From assembly GCA_905479655.1 (NCBI GenBank), contig CAJQNK010000091.1:1-47944 (forward strand): a stretch of 47,944 nt of DNA, read 5' to 3'. The DNA is from an uncultured bacterium. GTDB lineage: Bacteria; Acidobacteriota; Thermoanaerobaculia; Multivoradales; JAHEKO01. Positions 46,363 through 47,944 of the stretch are shown one piece after another. The notes under the pieces are model-generated. The model searched no databases. It saw only the letters and a program-made list of their open reading frames with translations, and was not told the DNA's origin. Made by a program: the position numbers and the translations under genes. Each line of letters begins with the position of its first letter. Position 1 is the first letter of the stretch.

Positions 46363-47847
46363 GTGAACATCGAACCCGAGAACGCCCTCCCCGAGCTCAC
46401 CTTCGACGAGCTCTCCGCGCCGCTGCGAGCCGCCTGCGCCCGCGCCGGCTGGAACGACGTGATGCCGGTGCAGGCCAAGGCCATCCCCTACATCCTGGCC
46501 GGCCGCGACATCATGGTCCACTCCCGGACCGGCAGCGGCAAGACGGGAGCCTTCCTGTTGCCGCTCCTCGAGCTGCTCGACCCCGCCGACGCCACGACCC
46601 AGGCGCTGGTGCTGGCGCCCACCCGGGAGCTCGCTCGCCAGGTCCACAAGGAGGCGGAGATGATCTTCGCCGACACCGGCCTGCGCACGGTCTCCGTCTA
46701 CGGCGGTGTGGGCTACGGCCCGCAGCTCGACGGCCTGAAGGAGGGTGCGCACCTGGTGGTGGGTACCCCGGGCCGCATCCTCGACCACCTGGAGCGGCGC
46801 TCGATGGTCCTCGACAAGCTGCGGGTGCTGGTGTTCGACGAGGCCGATCGGATGCTCTCGGTGGGCTTCTACCCGGACATGAAGGCGATCGACACGTACC
46901 TGCCGCGCAAGCGCCGCGGGTTCATGTTCTCGGCGACCTACCCACCGGTGGTCCTGTCGTTGGCGAACCAGTTCCTCGAAGAGCCCGAGATGCTCTCGCT
47001 CAGCAGGGGCCACGAGGCCGTCGCCGAGACCGACCACGTAGCCTACGAGACGGGCAACGCGGAGAAGAGCCGGTGCCTCATCCGGGTCATCGAGATGGAG
47101 AATCCCGACTCGGCCATCGTCTTCACGAACACCAAGGCCAACGCGAACTTCGTGGCCGTGGTGCTCCAGCGTTTCGGCTACGACGCGGAGCAGATCAGCT
47201 CGGATCTCTCCCAGGCCAATCGGGAGAAGGTTCTGGCCCGCCTCTACGATCACGATCTGCGGTTCCTCGTGGCGACCGACGTGGCCGCCCGCGGGATCGA
47301 CGTGGACAACCTCTCCCACGTGGTGCTCTACGACTTCCCCGAGGATCCCGAGTCGTATATCCACCGCACCGGCCGCACCGGCCGGGCGGGCGCCAGCGGC
47401 GAGGCGATCGCGCTCGTGGATCCGGTCGAGAACCTGCGGCTCAAGGCCGTCGCGCGGCGCTACGACATCGACGTGGAGAAGCGGCCCCTGCCCAGCGACG
47501 AGGACATCGCCGCGATCGTCGCGGAGCGCGTCACCGCCATGCTCGAGGCGAAGCTGCGCAAGCTCGATCGGCTGGTCGTCGAGCGGATGCGGCGCATGGA
47601 GCCTCTCGTCGAGCGTCTCGCCGAGGACGAAGACGAGCGCAAGGTGCTGGCGATGCTCCTCGACGAGCACTACCAGGCGTCGTTGCACGCCGTGCCCGAT
47701 CTGCCGCCGCTGCACACCACGCGCCGCGGGACGGACTCCGGACGCGGCGACGACGAGTTCGGCGGACGCGGAGGGCGGGGCGGCGGGAAGAGGAGCGGAC
47801 GGGGCGGCGGAGGGCGTCGGACCGGCGGCCGCCGCCGGAGTCGCTGA
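46363..47847 (+). CDS. DEAD-box ATP-dependent RNA helicase with RGG-type tail
   Basis: 494 residues. ATP-dependent RNA remodelling in ribosome assembly or mRNA decay. Motifs in order: F and Q motif (LTFDELS, MPVQAKAIP), motif I SRTGSGKT near 52-59, APTRELARQ, TPGR, motif II DEAD in VFDEADRML near 157, motif III SAT, FTNTKANAN, ATDVAARGIDVD and motif VI HRTGRTGRAG near 333. The tail is Gly/Arg-rich (GGRGGRGGGKRSGRGGGG), as in RNA-binding RGG boxes. The GTG at 46363 is chosen because conservation begins there (NIEPENALPELTF) and GGAAGGA lies upstream, although 13 nt away. An in-frame ATG at 46123 would add 80 unconserved-looking residues translated from the leader. Confidence 0.92.
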   Translation: MNIEPENALPELTFDELSAPLRAACARAGWNDVMPVQAKAIPYILAGRDIMVHSRTGSGKTGAFLLPLLELLDPADATTQALVLAPTRELARQVHKEAEMIFADTGLRTVSVYGGVGYGPQLDGLKEGAHLVVGTPGRILDHLERRSMVLDKLRVLVFDEADRMLSVGFYPDMKAIDTYLPRKRRGFMFSATYPPVVLSLANQFLEEPEMLSLSRGHEAVAETDHVAYETGNAEKSRCLIRVIEMENPDSAIVFTNTKANANFVAVVLQRFGYDAEQISSDLSQANREKVLARLYDHDLRFLVATDVAARGIDVDNLSHVVLYDFPEDPESYIHRTGRTGRAGASGEAIALVDPVENLRLKAVARRYDIDVEKRPLPSDEDIAAIVAERVTAMLEAKLRKLDRLVVERMRRMEPLVERLAEDEDERKVLAMLLDEHYQASLHAVPDLPPLHTTRRGTDSGRGDDEFGGRGGRGGGKRSGRGGGGRRTGGRRRSR

Positions 47848-47865
47848 GAAGCGGTCTCGCAGTAG

Positions 47866-47944
47866 GGGCTAGCAGCCCGTGGTGAAAGGCGAGACACGCT
47901 ACGAGCGGCCCTCTTCTCCGGACTCTTCGTTGGGAATCCTCCCC
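47866..47944 (+). mobile_element. Possible insertion-sequence end (truncated by window edge)
   Basis: GGGGCTAGCAGCCCGTGGTGAAA at 47865-47887 resembles, from memory, terminal inverted repeats of some IS5/IS1182-type elements, which carry a TAGCAGCCCGTGGTGAAA-like end. No transposase is visible before the window ends. GGGCT-AGC-AGCCC is also a 5-bp hairpin and could simply be part of a helicase terminator. Confidence 0.2.

Overview
The window is very GC-rich (about 70 % by eye) and shows strong third-position GC bias, which also produces long spurious antisense reading frames. It encodes a complete Gram-negative outer-membrane and lipid A toolkit (bamA-skp-lpxD-fabZ-lpxA plus a Gfo/Idh/MocA oxidoreductase) beside a ClpC-type unfoldase and a class II lysyl-tRNA synthetase. 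It also has several secreted BNR/Asp-box proteins, one with a calcium-loop tail. This combination fits an Acidobacteriota-like lineage (perhaps Thermoanaerobaculia-related). That assignment is an inference; there is no rRNA or tRNA gene in the window to test it.

Layout. 1-3.3 kb: purine salvage and housekeeping (RidA fragment, hypoxanthine phosphoribosyltransferase and purine nucleoside phosphorylase on the minus strand, with an unrecognised 538-residue protein on the plus strand between them). 3.4-9.3 kb: lysS-lolC-lolD, coupled by 4-nt overlaps, then clpC. 9.4-15.6 kb: envelope operon bamA-skp-lpxD-fabZ-lpxA-Gfo/Idh. 15.6-24.1 kb: mixed accessory genes: a secreted BNR protein, a short SDR-like protein, a GH13 lipoprotein with a small membrane protein, an Ala/Pro-rich secreted protein with a repeated FF motif, a TPR protein, and a membrane hydrolase carrying an internally deleted DJ-1/PfpI tail.

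24.3-42.7 kb is the most striking part. Six large genes on the plus strand are joined by 4-nt ATGA/GTGA overlaps at every junction: (1) a CHASE2 membrane sensor with no kinase or cyclase output; (2) a 1075-residue protein with two tandem PgsC/CapC modules followed by two degenerate hydrolase-like domains; (3) an 835-residue anchored periplasmic protein; (4) a secreted putative zinc hydrolase, apparently the intact version of the degenerate domains in (2); (5) an 1834-residue exported protein with helical-repeat segments and a probable C-terminal beta-barrel; (6) a 1392-residue protein whose core is a PgsB/CapB amide ligase, with about 680 extra N-terminal residues and a helical C-terminus. I read this as an envelope-spanning system that makes, trims and exports a poly-gamma-glutamate-like (amide-linked) polymer in a diderm. 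The ligase and membrane partner are supported by motifs; the export and sensing roles are inference. No PgsA/CapA or glutamate racemase is present in the window.

42.7-47.9 kb: a sortilin/VPS10-like BNR repeat protein, a DEAD-box RNA helicase with a long repeat-containing leader, and a terminal sequence that may be the edge of an insertion element.
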